DNA from: Actinomycetes bacterium
GTDB taxonomy: Bacteria > Actinomycetota > Acidimicrobiia > Acidimicrobiales > RAAP-2
Length of the DNA: 48,774 bases
Reading direction: 5' to 3'
Assembly (NCBI GenBank): GCA_021791845.1
Contig: JAJYVT010000016.1
Location: 1-48,774 of the forward strand
Under the pieces are notes generated by a model. It was not told the origin of the DNA, ran no database searches, and saw only the letters and a list, made by a program, of their open reading frames with translations. The position numbers and the translations under genes are program-made. Within the stretch, counting starts at the first letter, position 1; each line of letters opens with the position of its first letter. Below, piece after piece: positions 36,615-45,169 of this stretch.

Positions 36615-37109
36615 GTGCAACAGGCTCGTCGACCTACAATTTCAGCGATCCGCGACATCGATGGCGTCTCGGTCGGCGACGTGGCCTTCGAGCCGGGGGG
36701 TGTCGTGGTCACCGTCGTCCTACGCCGCCGGCACCTCGTCTGTCCTCTCTGCGCCTACGCGACCTCCGCCCGCTACGACACCCGGCCCGACGCCTCGACC
36801 TGGCGGCACCTCGACCTCGGGATCTGGCGCCTGGAGGTCCGGGCGCCCCTCGCCCGGCTGCGCTGCCCCACCCACGGGGTGGTGACCGAAGGCGTCCCCT
36901 TCGCCCGGGCGGGGTCCCGGTTCACCCGGGACTTCGAGGACCTGGTCGGCTACCTGGCCACGACGGCGGACAAGACGACCATCGGCCGGCTCTTGCGGAT
37001 CGACTGGGACAGCGTCGGGCGGATCATCACCCGGGTGATGGGCGAGCGGCTCGACCCCGCTCGCCTGGAGCACCTGTTCACGATCGGGGTGGACCCGGTC
37101 ACCCCGTGA
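36615..37109 (+). pseudogene. ISL3 family transposase, N-terminal fragment
   Basis: The fragment has 164 residues from a GTG start. It shows the zinc-finger part LRRRHLVCPLCAYATSARYDTR and CPTHGVVTEGVPFARAG, then FTRDFEDLVGYLATTADKTT and the HTH RLLRIDWDSVGRIITRV. It stops after FTIGVD, just where the catalytic domain normally begins. A VSWATHG-like stretch in another frame after 37108 may be the broken continuation. Confidence 0.87.
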
Positions 37110-37147
37110 GCTGGGCGACCCACGGAGAACCCGGAAGCGCCGAACTC

Positions 37148-38092
37148 TCAGGTGGATGGCTCAAAGATCTGGAGCGGGAGGTAAGCCGAGACGACCCAGT
37201 TCGGTGCGTCCACGATCTCCGTGATCTTCAGGTGAGCCGCCACCGACGCCAGCATGTATGCCTCGACAGCCGCGACGCGGTACTCGTGCACCATCCAGTC
37301 GATCAACGCACGGAGGGCATCGCGGGCAGCGGCCATCAAGTCGGGACCGACCCCCATGGTGGCATACCAGTCGCCACCGTCCAGACCAGGATGCAGCGGT
37401 CCGGGTACCCGGAGCTGCGGTCCGGGGATGGATCTCCCCTTGTGCAGATGGAGCCGGAATGCCACATCGAGCGGGCTCTCGATCGCCGTCAGGCACACCT
37501 CCCCGTCCCCCATCGCCGCGTGGCCATCCCCGATCGATACCATCGCGCCGGGGACCTGCACCGGAAGGAAGAGCCGTGCGCCCGCCACGACGTCCCGGCA
37601 GTCGATGTTGCCACCAAAATGGCCCGGAGGCAGCACCGGTGCGGGCAACTCGACGGCTGGACAGGCGCCGATCGTGCCGGGGAATGGCCGGAGCGGGATG
37701 GTTGCCACGTCACCGAAGCGCGCCTTCGTGCCCCCTGTGGCGGCCAGGTCCCAGATGTGTAGGTGGGGAGCGAGAAAGTCCTCGGCCAGGAGGCCCGCTC
37801 CGGAGAGAACCGCCGTGAAACCCCATCCCTTCGGTCGTGCTGAGAGCACCTCGACCTCGACCGTGTCACCGACGTCGGCGCCGAGTACGTGCACCGGGCC
37901 GAGCAGCGGGTAGAGGCGGGACAGGTCGAGTCGCACCAAGTCCGCCGACGTGGCCGATGGCGTGATCTGGTCGTCGGTGATCTCCCGGAGCGTGGCCGAC
38001 ACCTCGTCTCCATCCTCCACAACGGCCACCGGGGGCAACGTCGGGTCCCACAGGTGATGAGGTTCGCAGCCCGAGATGTCGGTGGGGCTCAC
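37148..38092 (-). CDS. Acetamidase/formamidase family protein
   Basis: The protein has 314 residues from a GTG at 38092. The FmdA_AmdA fold is recognised from HLWDPTLPPVAVVEDGDEVSATL, HVLGADVGDTVEVEVL, PGHFGGNIDCRDVVAG, VSIGDGHAAMGDGEVCLTAIE and a C-terminal AYMLASVAAHLKITEIVD. Such enzymes hydrolyse short aliphatic amides such as formamide and acetamide to ammonia and the acid. It lies last in the minus-strand island, with a 141-bp space after the monooxygenase gene. Its stop is next to the IS debris. Confidence 0.9.
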   Translation of the reverse strand: MSPTDISGCEPHHLWDPTLPPVAVVEDGDEVSATLREITDDQITPSATSADLVRLDLSRLYPLLGPVHVLGADVGDTVEVEVLSARPKGWGFTAVLSGAGLLAEDFLAPHLHIWDLAATGGTKARFGDVATIPLRPFPGTIGACPAVELPAPVLPPGHFGGNIDCRDVVAGARLFLPVQVPGAMVSIGDGHAAMGDGEVCLTAIESPLDVAFRLHLHKGRSIPGPQLRVPGPLHPGLDGGDWYATMGVGPDLMAAARDALRALIDWMVHEYRVAAVEAYMLASVAAHLKITEIVDAPNWVVSAYLPLQIFEPST

Positions 38093-38205
38093 AGGGGGCC
38101 GACCACTCTCCGCGAGACGACGCAGCCGGTGGTCATGAAGTCGAAGAACATCTCGAACGAATGGTAGCCGAGGTTGAAGAAGTGCTGTGCCCGAACGCCA
38201 TGAAC
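38089..38205 (-). pseudogene. Possible C-terminal remnant of an unknown protein
   Basis: A frame without a good start codon reads VHGVRAQHFFNLGYHSFEMF and FDFMTTGCVVSRRVVGPL and ends at a TGA overlapping the acetamidase GTG start. The aromatic, regular composition looks coding rather than random. It may be the tail of a deleted gene between the monooxygenase and the acetamidase. I do not recognise the family. Confidence 0.3.
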
Positions 38206-38233
38206 TGACCACCACCCACCACCCGATGCACGC

Positions 38234-39235
38234 TCAGCCGCTGTCGTGCCCAGGAGAAACCGCCGGGAGCACCTGTCCGCCGAGCAGCTCAATCGCACGG
38301 GAGGGGTCCGGTCCGAGCCGCCCCGAGAAGGTCACCGTCGACGGCCCGGCTTCGAGCAACTCTTCCAGCCCAGCTATGACGTCTTGGGTGCTCCCGCTCG
38401 CAACGAAGGTGTCAAGCGTCCTGTCGGAGATCCGGCGCGCCGCACCGTCGACGTCTCCTTCGGCCATCGCCTCTCCGACACTGCGCACCTCTCCCGGGTC
38501 GATCTCGAAGAAGGCGACCTGCGGCTCGAAGACCCGCAACGCCAGGAACTGCGCCAAAATCCGGCGCCCGAGCGTCCGTGCCTCCTCGCGGTCGTCGCCT
38601 ATTGAGACCCACACCTCGCAACCGACCGGATAGTCCTCCCGGCCGGCGGCCTCACGGGCACGTCGCTGCAGGTCGCGGAAGAAGCCAGGAGCCGAGATCC
38701 CCGCTGGTCGCAGCTCATCTGCCCACCGGGCTGCCTCGACCACCATCCGAGGTCCGAGGGTGCCGACGAAAATCGGCACTCTCGGTCGCGCTGGCTCCCA
38801 GAAGAACTGCGCCTGCGGCTCGGCGCTGAACAGCTCGCCTCGGTAGGCGGCGCGATCGCGCGTGAGGAGCCGACGGACAAGCTCGGCCGTCTCGCGTACT
38901 GCCGCGACCGGTCGCGTCGCGGCGAGGCCGAGGGGATCGAGCATCGAGCCGGCGCCCAGGCCGAGGATGGCACGACCGCTCGAGAGCTCGTCGATCCCAG
39001 CCAGGCACGCAGCGGTGTCTGCGGGATGGCGCAGGTAGGGATGGGTCACGTCGGGACCGACGAGGACGCGCTCGGTGTGCTCGGCGACGAGAGCCAGTAT
39101 CGGCCACACCGGGCGCCACCAAACGATGTCGTGAACGGTCAGCTCGTCGAACCCGTACGACTCGACGGCGCGGGCAAGTCCTGGGTAGCGGCGCATCGGG
39201 AAGGTCCCGTGGAGCTGCACGCCGAAGTGGGTCAT
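38234..39235 (-). CDS. Luciferase-like (LLM class) flavin-dependent oxidoreductase
   Basis: The protein has 333 residues. The ATG at 39235 overlaps the opine dehydrogenase stop (ATGA). The bacterial luciferase-like barrel is shown by MTHFGVQLHGTFPMRRYPGLARAVE (split after MRR), GVDELSSGRAILGLGAGSM-like GLGAGSML near 115, and RVPIFVGTLGPRMVVEAARWAD near 190. Actinobacterial members use FMN or F420. In this operon it probably oxidises the imported compound or an intermediate. Confidence 0.88.
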   Translation of the reverse strand: MTHFGVQLHGTFPMRRYPGLARAVESYGFDELTVHDIVWWRPVWPILALVAEHTERVLVGPDVTHPYLRHPADTAACLAGIDELSSGRAILGLGAGSMLDPLGLAATRPVAAVRETAELVRRLLTRDRAAYRGELFSAEPQAQFFWEPARPRVPIFVGTLGPRMVVEAARWADELRPAGISAPGFFRDLQRRAREAAGREDYPVGCEVWVSIGDDREEARTLGRRILAQFLALRVFEPQVAFFEIDPGEVRSVGEAMAEGDVDGAARRISDRTLDTFVASGSTQDVIAGLEELLEAGPSTVTFSGRLGPDPSRAIELLGGQVLPAVSPGHDSG

Positions 39236-40299
39236 CCCGACGACAACCGCTCTCGTAGCTCGGCGGCCGAGAGGTGAGCAAGCCCGAGGTTCTCGAGAGT
39301 CCGACCCGACCGCTTGTAGTCCTCGCTGTTGACCGCCGACGCGGTCGCGAGGAACGCATCGGCAAGCGGCGTCCCTACGCCGAGTTTGCGCCCGAGGGAG
39401 GACCAAAGGGCGAGCCCGCACCCCACGTCCTCGGTCACGTACCGGTGGTGGAAGTCGATCTTCTCGCGCCAGACGGACTGGCGTTCCATCGTTGCTCGCG
39501 AGATCACGCCGTAGAAGGTCTCACCCACGCGCGAGTAGAGGTCCTCCAGCGGCCAGTGGTGCGTATGATAGCCGAGCGCCTGGCGCAGTGCGATCCGCTC
39601 CCGGTCGAGCGCCACGCTCACGCGGACCACCGAAGGCGGGTTTCCCTCTAGGTGGATATCGAAAGATTCGAGCGCCTCGATCGCCCCGGCGTTCATGAGC
39701 ACAAGCGGTGCGTGCAACGCGCCGTCGAAGTTGAGAAGTCCAGCAGCGAGCGCATCTTCTACCGGCTCGACAACCGGATAGAGCTCACGGATCGGCGCGA
39801 GCGTTGTGTCGGTCCGCGCTGCCGGATAGACACCGGTCGGCAGGTGCGATGCCACGAGCCCGATCCGTACCGATGCCGGGCCCGACATGCGCGCCCCGTA
39901 AGGCAACGTCGCGCTCTCGGCGACGCACACGTCGGCCGCGCCGGCCCGCTTCAGCGCCTCACGGAAGACGAAGGAACCGAACGTGCCCGGAGTCAAGTAG
40001 ACGACCTGGCCCTCGTCAAGGGCCGGAGCGACGGTGCTCGCTACTTCCTCCTGCGCGTACGCAGGCAGCGGCACGAGGACGACGTCCGCGCCCGCGACCA
40101 CGCTGGCGTGGTTATCGCTTACGTCGGCCAGCTCAGCCTCACCTTCGACCAGACCTTCGAGCCGGATCGTGCGTCTCGCAAAGATCTCCTCGAAGCGCTG
40201 CCGGTTGCGCAACCCCAGCCGTACCTCGTGCCCGCGTAGCGCGAGATCGCCAGCGGCCGCGACCGCACCGTGGCCCCCGCCTAGCACGGCGACTCTCAA
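39232..40299 (-). CDS. NAD/NADP octopine/nopaline-type (opine) dehydrogenase
   Basis: The protein has 355 residues. A TTG at 40299 is the proposed start: GAGGAG lies nine bases upstream and the dinucleotide-binding motif VAVLGGGHGAVAAAG then begins at residue 3, as in relatives; in-frame GTG (40395) and ATG (40353) starts would add ~18-32 residues. Further motifs are VVLVPLPAYAQEEVAS and the C-terminal opine domain FDGALHAPLVLMNAGAIE with its catalytic His. These enzymes reductively couple an amino acid to a keto acid, or the reverse reaction. It is coupled to the LLM gene and lies 107 bp after the permease gene. Confidence 0.88.
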   Translation of the reverse strand: MRVAVLGGGHGAVAAAGDLALRGHEVRLGLRNRQRFEEIFARRTIRLEGLVEGEAELADVSDNHASVVAGADVVLVPLPAYAQEEVASTVAPALDEGQVVYLTPGTFGSFVFREALKRAGAADVCVAESATLPYGARMSGPASVRIGLVASHLPTGVYPAARTDTTLAPIRELYPVVEPVEDALAAGLLNFDGALHAPLVLMNAGAIEALESFDIHLEGNPPSVVRVSVALDRERIALRQALGYHTHHWPLEDLYSRVGETFYGVISRATMERQSVWREKIDFHHRYVTEDVGCGLALWSSLGRKLGVGTPLADAFLATASAVNSEDYKRSGRTLENLGLAHLSAAELRERLSSG

Positions 40300-40406
40300 T
40301 CCTCCACGCTCCTCATGCTGTGCGGGGGCAGTGCGGTGCTCGGCGGACACCATCAGCGACGTGCAGAGGTGGGTGACCCGGGACCAACCGGTCACGTCGG
40401 CGGGCG

Positions 40407-41474
40407 TCAGTGGAGGACCTGTCCGCGCTTCTGCAGCCGGTCGAGGAGGATCGCCCCGATCAGCACGGCTCCGGTCACGACGTTCTGCCAGAAGTCGGAG
40501 ACGCCGAGGAGGTTCACGCCGTCACCGAGGACCCCGATAACCAGCACCCCGACCACCGTCCCCGAAAGCCCGCCGATACCTCCGAACAGGCTCGTTCCAC
40601 CCAAGAGCACCGCGGCACCGCTGACGAGGGCGATCGACGAGCCGTCGGTAGGCGTCGCCGCTGCGAGCCGCCCGGCGTCGACGACGCCGGCAAGGGCGCC
40701 ACATAGTCCGGCTACGCCGTAGACCGACATGATCACCAGGCGGTCGGGGACGCCGGCCAGGCGGGCAGCTTCCCGGTTGCCCCCGGTGCCGTAGATGGAG
40801 CGCCCGAACGGGGTCCACCGCAGGATGAACCCTCCCAGGGCGATCGTGACGACCACGACGACGACCGGCATGGGGACGCCCCACAGCGTCCCGTTCCCGA
40901 ACGACGCGAGCGTGGAAGAGGTGATCGTCTCGCTGGCCCCGTTAGTCACCACGTCGACCAGCCCGTAGAAGAGGGTCATGGTACCCAGGGTGGCGACGAA
41001 GAAGTTCACGCCGAACACTCCGATGAGGACGCCGTTCAAAAGGGTGCCGACGACGAAGCCCACCAGGAGCACGATCACGATGGCGGCGAGGGCAGGTACC
41101 CCGTTCTTCAGGAGCTCGTACAGGAGCTCCTCCGAGACGGCCATCATCGCCCCGATCGACAGGTCGAAGCCCGCGGAGATCATGACGTAGGTCATCCCGG
41201 TCGACACGATGAACAACGTCGCATTGGTGACCAGGAGGTTCTTCAGATTCCCGGCGGTCAGGAAGCTGGACTCGGCGATCGTCAGCAGGACGACCAGGAT
41301 CGCCAGTGCGATCGTTGCTCCGAGGAAGTTGCGGATCCTCCCGTGCACCCAGCGCGGTGCGCGCCATGCCGGCCAGCCGCGCGTCGCCGACGCGGCGATC
41401 GTCGTGGCGGAGGTTCCCGCACCCCGAGGGGCGGCGGTCGGAGAGGAACGGGGCTCGACGGCCTCCGGGGGCAT
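40407..41474 (-). CDS. Ribose-type ABC transporter permease (RbsC-like)
   Basis: The protein has 355 residues from the ATG at 41474, five bases after the ATPase stop. About eight to ten hydrophobic helices are seen. Family motifs are FDLSIGAMMAVSEEL, NFFVATLGTMTLFYGL, FGRSIYGTGGNREAARLAG (the EAA-like loop) and ALVSGAAVLLGGTSLFGG. Such permeases belong to the CUT2 class, which imports sugars and also autoinducers and other small polar compounds. Confidence 0.93.
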   Translation of the reverse strand: MPPEAVEPRSSPTAAPRGAGTSATTIAASATRGWPAWRAPRWVHGRIRNFLGATIALAILVVLLTIAESSFLTAGNLKNLLVTNATLFIVSTGMTYVMISAGFDLSIGAMMAVSEELLYELLKNGVPALAAIVIVLLVGFVVGTLLNGVLIGVFGVNFFVATLGTMTLFYGLVDVVTNGASETITSSTLASFGNGTLWGVPMPVVVVVVTIALGGFILRWTPFGRSIYGTGGNREAARLAGVPDRLVIMSVYGVAGLCGALAGVVDAGRLAAATPTDGSSIALVSGAAVLLGGTSLFGGIGGLSGTVVGVLVIGVLGDGVNLLGVSDFWQNVVTGAVLIGAILLDRLQKRGQVLH

Positions 41475-41478
41475 GGGC

Positions 41479-43083
41479 TCAACGGCCTCCCTGCGAGCTG
41501 GCCCCGCCGGCCAGGGCCAGCACCTGGTGCTCGGTGGTCTCGCCCGGGTCCAGCTCGGCCACGATCTCGCCGTGATCGATGACGATGAGCCGGTCACACA
41601 CCTCGAGCAGTTCTCGGGTATCCGACGACGTCATCAACGCGCTGCTCTCCCCGGTGGAGACCTGCTCGCGGACAAGGGCGTGGATCTCTGCGCGCGAGTG
41701 CACGTCCACCCCGCGGGTGGGATCGCTCAGGAGCCACAGATGGGGCTCGACCAGGAGCCATCTTCCTACGACGACCTTCTGCTGGTTCCCCCCCGAGAGC
41801 GTGGCCACGAGAGCTGCCGGGTCTGCCGGATGTATCCGAAGCTTGGAGACGACCTCCTCCACCTTCCGCCGCTGGCGCAGATGCGAGATTGGCACGAGCC
41901 GGGCCCGATTGTTCAAGACCAGAGCCAAGTTGAAAGCGACGGTCTGGGCTCGGACAAGTCCTTCGCCGCGGCGGTCGCCCGACACGTAGGCAACACCGGC
42001 TCGGATCCGCCGGCGGAGCGAGGAGTGGGTCATGTCCCGACCTCGGATGCGGACAGACCCACCGGTCGTGGCCCTGCGCCCCAGCAGCGCTGGGAGCACG
42101 TCCTCGGCGCCGGAGCCCGGCAGACCGGCCAGGCCGACGACCTCGCCGGCACCGACCGAGAACGTGAGCCCCCGGAGGTGGCCCCCGGCACTAAGCCGGT
42201 TCACCTCGAGCACCTTACTTCCCGCCGGTGCCACTCGCCGGGACGCGAGTGCCGTCGTCGCATGACCCACCATCAGCGCGGCGATCCCATCGGTCGTCGC
42301 GTCGCCAACGGCGAGCTCCCCCACCATCCGGCCGTCCCTAAGCACGGAGACCCGGTCCGCCACTGCGAGGATGTCGTCGAGACGCTGAGAGATGAACCCC
42401 ACTGCGCGCCCTTCGGCGCGGAGCCCAGCGATCACGGCGAAGAGCCGCTCGGTGTCCGCGGTGCCGAGGGAGCTCGTCGGCTCGTCGAACACGATGATGT
42501 CTGCACCATGGGCCAGAGCCCGGGCGATGGAGACGAGCTGCTGCGCGGCGAGGTCGAGCTGCCAGACCTCACGCGCAGGATCGATCCGATGCTCGGCGTC
42601 GACCTGAGCAAGGACGTCCATGGCCCGCCGGTGGACATGGCGCCAGCGGACAACACCCCTCCTCCTCGGCAGGTCACCGAAGAAGATGTTCTCGGCGACG
42701 CTGAGCCTCGAGAAGAGGGGGAGTTCTTGGGGCACGGCGGCGATCCCGGCACGCAAGGCGTGCACAGGGCTCCGGAACCTCACGATCGCTCCGCGCACCT
42801 CCATCGTCCCCTGGGAGGGTTGGTGGGCGCCGTAGACGACCTTCATCAGGGTGGACTTTCCTGACCCGTTCGATCCTGCCAGGGCGTGCACTTCCCCGCA
42901 GCGCAGCTCGAAATCGACGCCGTGCAACACGCGCTGACCACGGAACTCCTTGATGATCCCGGCGAGCGAGAGAACGGGCTGTTGCGGGTTCCTTCCACCG
43001 GGCTGTTCGCGTTGGACCCCTCCTGCCGGCTCCAGCACCGGTTCGCCCGCCGTCGCGCCCGATGGACGCACGGCTGCGGTCAC
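41479..43083 (-). CDS. Ribose-type ABC transporter double ATPase (RbsA-like)
   Basis: The protein has 534 residues with a GTG start overlapping the binding-protein stop (GTGA). The first half has Walker A GSNGSGKST, Walker B IIVFDEPTSSL and a divergent signature DLAAQQLVSIARAL. The second half has a degenerate Walker A (GLPGSGAEDVL) and a normal signature LSGGNQQK, as usual for RbsA/MglA. It energises the RbsC-like permease encoded next. Confidence 0.94.
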   Translation of the reverse strand: MTAAVRPSGATAGEPVLEPAGGVQREQPGGRNPQQPVLSLAGIIKEFRGQRVLHGVDFELRCGEVHALAGSNGSGKSTLMKVVYGAHQPSQGTMEVRGAIVRFRSPVHALRAGIAAVPQELPLFSRLSVAENIFFGDLPRRRGVVRWRHVHRRAMDVLAQVDAEHRIDPAREVWQLDLAAQQLVSIARALAHGADIIVFDEPTSSLGTADTERLFAVIAGLRAEGRAVGFISQRLDDILAVADRVSVLRDGRMVGELAVGDATTDGIAALMVGHATTALASRRVAPAGSKVLEVNRLSAGGHLRGLTFSVGAGEVVGLAGLPGSGAEDVLPALLGRRATTGGSVRIRGRDMTHSSLRRRIRAGVAYVSGDRRGEGLVRAQTVAFNLALVLNNRARLVPISHLRQRRKVEEVVSKLRIHPADPAALVATLSGGNQQKVVVGRWLLVEPHLWLLSDPTRGVDVHSRAEIHALVREQVSTGESSALMTSSDTRELLEVCDRLIVIDHGEIVAELDPGETTEHQVLALAGGASSQGGR

Positions 43084-44156
43084 CCGTTGATCGACACGGT
43101 CGCCGGTGGCCGCAGGGTGCCCTTTGCGATCTTCGCCAGCGCGGCGGTCCACGACACATACGTGCGCAGGTTGGCCTTCGTGACCAACTTCACGGGCGGG
43201 TGGACCACCAACGGCACCGCCTTGGTCTTCCCGGCGACGAGGTCTCTCACCATGGTCAGGGCGATGAGAGCCTGGTTGTAAGGCATCTCGTCGATGGTGG
43301 CACTGAGCTTACCGCTCTTCACGGCGGCGATGCCTGTGCTGTTCCCCTGCTGCCCGACGACCACCGCCTTCACTCCGGCTGCCTTCAGCGCCTGCGCCGC
43401 CCCGATCCCGGCACCGTCGAAGTAGGCCATTACACCGGCAACGTCGTTGTGGTACTTGGTGAGGGCATCGGCGACCGGTCCGGCGGCGCCGGCAATGTTG
43501 TCTGTCTGGTCGGAGACTGTCTCGAGCCAGTGGATACCGGGGTGCCCCGAGGTGATGTCGTGCTCCTCGGACGCCATGAACGCGTGCAGCGACGGCACCG
43601 GCGCGGCGATGTCGACACCGAGCACGTTCCCCTTGCCGTGGAGCTCCTTCACCATGAATGCCGCCGCCAGCCGGGCTCCCTCGTGGATGATGCCCTGGTT
43701 GATGTCCGCGCTGAATGGGTACATCGCCGACGCGGTGCTCTTCTCCGCGGTCACCGCGTTGTAGCCCAGCACGACGATGCCTGCCTTGCGGGCGGCGGTC
43801 AGGACCGGGATCAGAGGCGGACCGGCCAAGGGGAACACCACGATGGCCTTGACCTTGTCGTTGATGAACTGCTGGATGTCCGACACCTGTTTCCCCACTG
43901 TCAGAGCAGCATTCAGGGAGGTGACCTTGATCCCCACACGGGAAGCCGCCTTCGTCAGGGCCTGTTGAAAGACGTCAAGCACCGGCTGGGTGCCTTCCGG
44001 GTTGGAGAATCCGATGGTGTACCTGGTCTTCGAAGTGGCAGCCTCGCTCGCCGTGCCATACGCAGCCAGCATCATGACAAGCGCCAGCACCACCACAATG
44101 GGCAACGCCATGTACTGCCGTAACGATCTCCCTGGGCTTCCCTGCACTCGTGACAT
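43080..44156 (-). CDS. Sugar-type ABC transporter periplasmic-binding-fold lipoprotein or secreted protein
   Basis: The protein has 358 residues from the ATG at 44156. A signal peptide covers about residues 1-35 (basic start, hydrophobic ALPIVVVLALVMMLAAYG, then ASEA); no lipobox Cys is obvious. The binding domain is of the RbsB/LuxP class: YTIGFSNPEGTQPVLDVFQ, VKAIVVFPLAGPPLIP, AGVKAVVVGQQGNSTGI and KSGKLSATIDEMPYN. The ligand cannot be predicted. It is the first gene of the importer operon. Confidence 0.92.
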   Translation of the reverse strand: MSRVQGSPGRSLRQYMALPIVVVLALVMMLAAYGTASEAATSKTRYTIGFSNPEGTQPVLDVFQQALTKAASRVGIKVTSLNAALTVGKQVSDIQQFINDKVKAIVVFPLAGPPLIPVLTAARKAGIVVLGYNAVTAEKSTASAMYPFSADINQGIIHEGARLAAAFMVKELHGKGNVLGVDIAAPVPSLHAFMASEEHDITSGHPGIHWLETVSDQTDNIAGAAGPVADALTKYHNDVAGVMAYFDGAGIGAAQALKAAGVKAVVVGQQGNSTGIAAVKSGKLSATIDEMPYNQALIALTMVRDLVAGKTKAVPLVVHPPVKLVTKANLRTYVSWTAALAKIAKGTLRPPATVSING

Positions 44157-44474
44157 GACCTGCAATTCCCTCCCTCGCGTTGGATCCCATTCACCGCGGA
44201 AACTGCTCGCACCCAAAGAGGAACGACGTGCACGAGATCGGCAGACACAAGGTCACCATTGCCAGGGCGAATCATCGAAGGTATCCATCCGGGCAACGAT
44301 GTTCACAGAGCCCGATTACGATTTTCGATCCCTCCGATACACTTGGCTCGGCCTCCTTGAGATCGGGCGCCAAACCGCATTGCACCATCTGGCGACTCTC
44401 TCTCCCGTCAGGCACCGGATACGTCGTCGATGTGTGGTGCACCCCCCAATATCAATGTACTGGAAACAGATGTA

Positions 44475-44503
44475 GATATAGCAGAACTTTGATCAACTGT
44501 AAA
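44475..44503 (-). promoter_or_regulatory. Sigma-70-type promoter for the importer operon
   Basis: On the minus strand -35 TTTACA (44503-44498) and -10 TATATC (44480-44475) are separated by exactly 17 bp. The palindrome TTGATCAA (44489-44496) lies in the spacer and is a candidate operator. Transcription would start near 44468, leaving an untranslated leader of about 310 nt before the binding-protein ATG. I could not match that leader to a known riboswitch. The local A/T content is clearly above that of the surroundings. Confidence 0.6.
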
Positions 44504-44817
44504 GTCGGGAGCCTGACGGATCCGTGGGCGTCGAACGCTCGATCCACCCCACGCGTCGGCAACGACTTGAGCTGTCAGGCCAGCCGGAAGAGCCGGCTGG
44601 GCACCCGCGGGACGAAGATGACTACGAGGCGGCGAGCGCCGAGCTGAAGAGGAGGTTCGCCGCCTGGGTCGCAGACGAGAGCGTTGGTGGCGTTCATCCT
44701 TGTGTCCACGCGAGGGAGTCATTTGTCATCTCTGAAGGAGCGCCCCGCGTCAAGGCAGTGCCGGCATGAAATGCCGGCTCCGCTCCCCCTTTGGGGGCCT
44801 CCCGGCATAGATGTGGG
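44504..44817. other. Region without recognisable gene; contains hairpins
   Basis: About 310 bp between the importer promoter and the ISL3 remnant. A rightward frame around 44560-44690 has a protein-like acidic stretch DEDDYEAASAELKRRFAAW but no identified family. Two hairpins, at 44760-44778 and at 44785-44797 (CCCCC-TTT-GGGGG), lie just beyond the end of the ISL3 fragment and may belong to its end. Confidence 0.35.
44760..44778. repeat. 8-bp perfect inverted repeat with 3-nt loop
   Basis: GCCGGCAT and ATGCCGGC are separated by GAA. It lies 40 bp after the stop of the ISL3 transposase remnant (read leftward). It could be a terminal repeat element or a terminator-like hairpin; no T-run follows. 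Confidence 0.6.
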
Positions 44818-45060
44818 TCATCCGCTGGGATTGGCGGCACGTTCGTGCGGCAGCACGTGCTCGATCGGGCCGACGGTCAACATCACGAGGGCGAGCGCCG
44901 GGTGTTGTTCACGCCAAGGCGAATGGCTGACAGGATTCCCTCGCGGTGCTTGCGAATGGTCTTCGCCAGAGTGACGAAGGGCTTCAGGCCGCTGCGTTGG
45001 GTCTTGGAGCAGAACCGGTCGAGAAGGTGGGCGACATCGGTCTCGTCGAGGTCACGGAAC
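44818..45060 (-). pseudogene. ISL3 family transposase, C-terminal fragment with internal deletion
   Basis: The frame reads DLDETDVAHLLDRFCSKTQR, SGLKPFVTLAKTIRKHREG and ILSAIRLGVNN, the conserved late part of ISL3 transposases. At about 44905 it jumps, in another frame, to ALALVMLTVGPIEHVLPHERAANPSG and a TGA at 44818, which is the usual end of this family (the run is split at GPI when compared). About 20-25 conserved residues between them (the NNKVR...YGFHS part) are missing. The N-terminal half is absent here. Confidence 0.85.
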
Positions 45061-45063
45061 CAT

Positions 45064-45105
45064 CCTGGGTTCCTTGGAGGCTCCTCACCTTGGAATGCCA
45101 TGAAG
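45064..45105. repeat. 42-bp segment shared with 35722-35761
   Basis: Both places contain CCTGGGT, CTTGGAGGCTCC, CCTTG and CATGAAG in the same order and spacing, with a few substitutions and a 2-bp gap. They are the only long-range repeat I noticed. They probably derive from the end of the same kind of insertion sequence and sit at the two IS-rich patches of the island. Confidence 0.65.
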
Positions 45106-45169
45106 AGGGGCTCCCCCGGTGAGAACGTGGGTTCTCGCCGTAACCAATCACCAAGGGAGGCCAGAACCA

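Larger units (their letters stand above)
35699..37147. mobile_element. Insertion-sequence graveyard (IS110, IS1182 and ISL3 fragments)
   Basis: About 1.45 kb between the NifU-type gene and the acetamidase gene contains no intact gene. Three transposase fragments of different families and orientations are packed end to end (listed separately). Direct repeats or full inverted repeats for any element were not found. The block sits exactly where the tightly packed chromosome changes to the minus-strand catabolic island, so it may mark a junction of horizontal transfer. Confidence 0.85.

Noticed and set aside
44157..44468. Glycine-type riboswitch in the importer leader
   Set aside because: A GGGAGAG block is present, but the other conserved blocks of the aptamer (such as GCCGAAGG and CTCTCAGG) are missing.
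44524..44769. Rightward 81-codon frame before the ISL3 remnant
   Set aside because: One acidic helical stretch looks protein-like, but there is no ribosome site and no family; kept only as a note in the region description.
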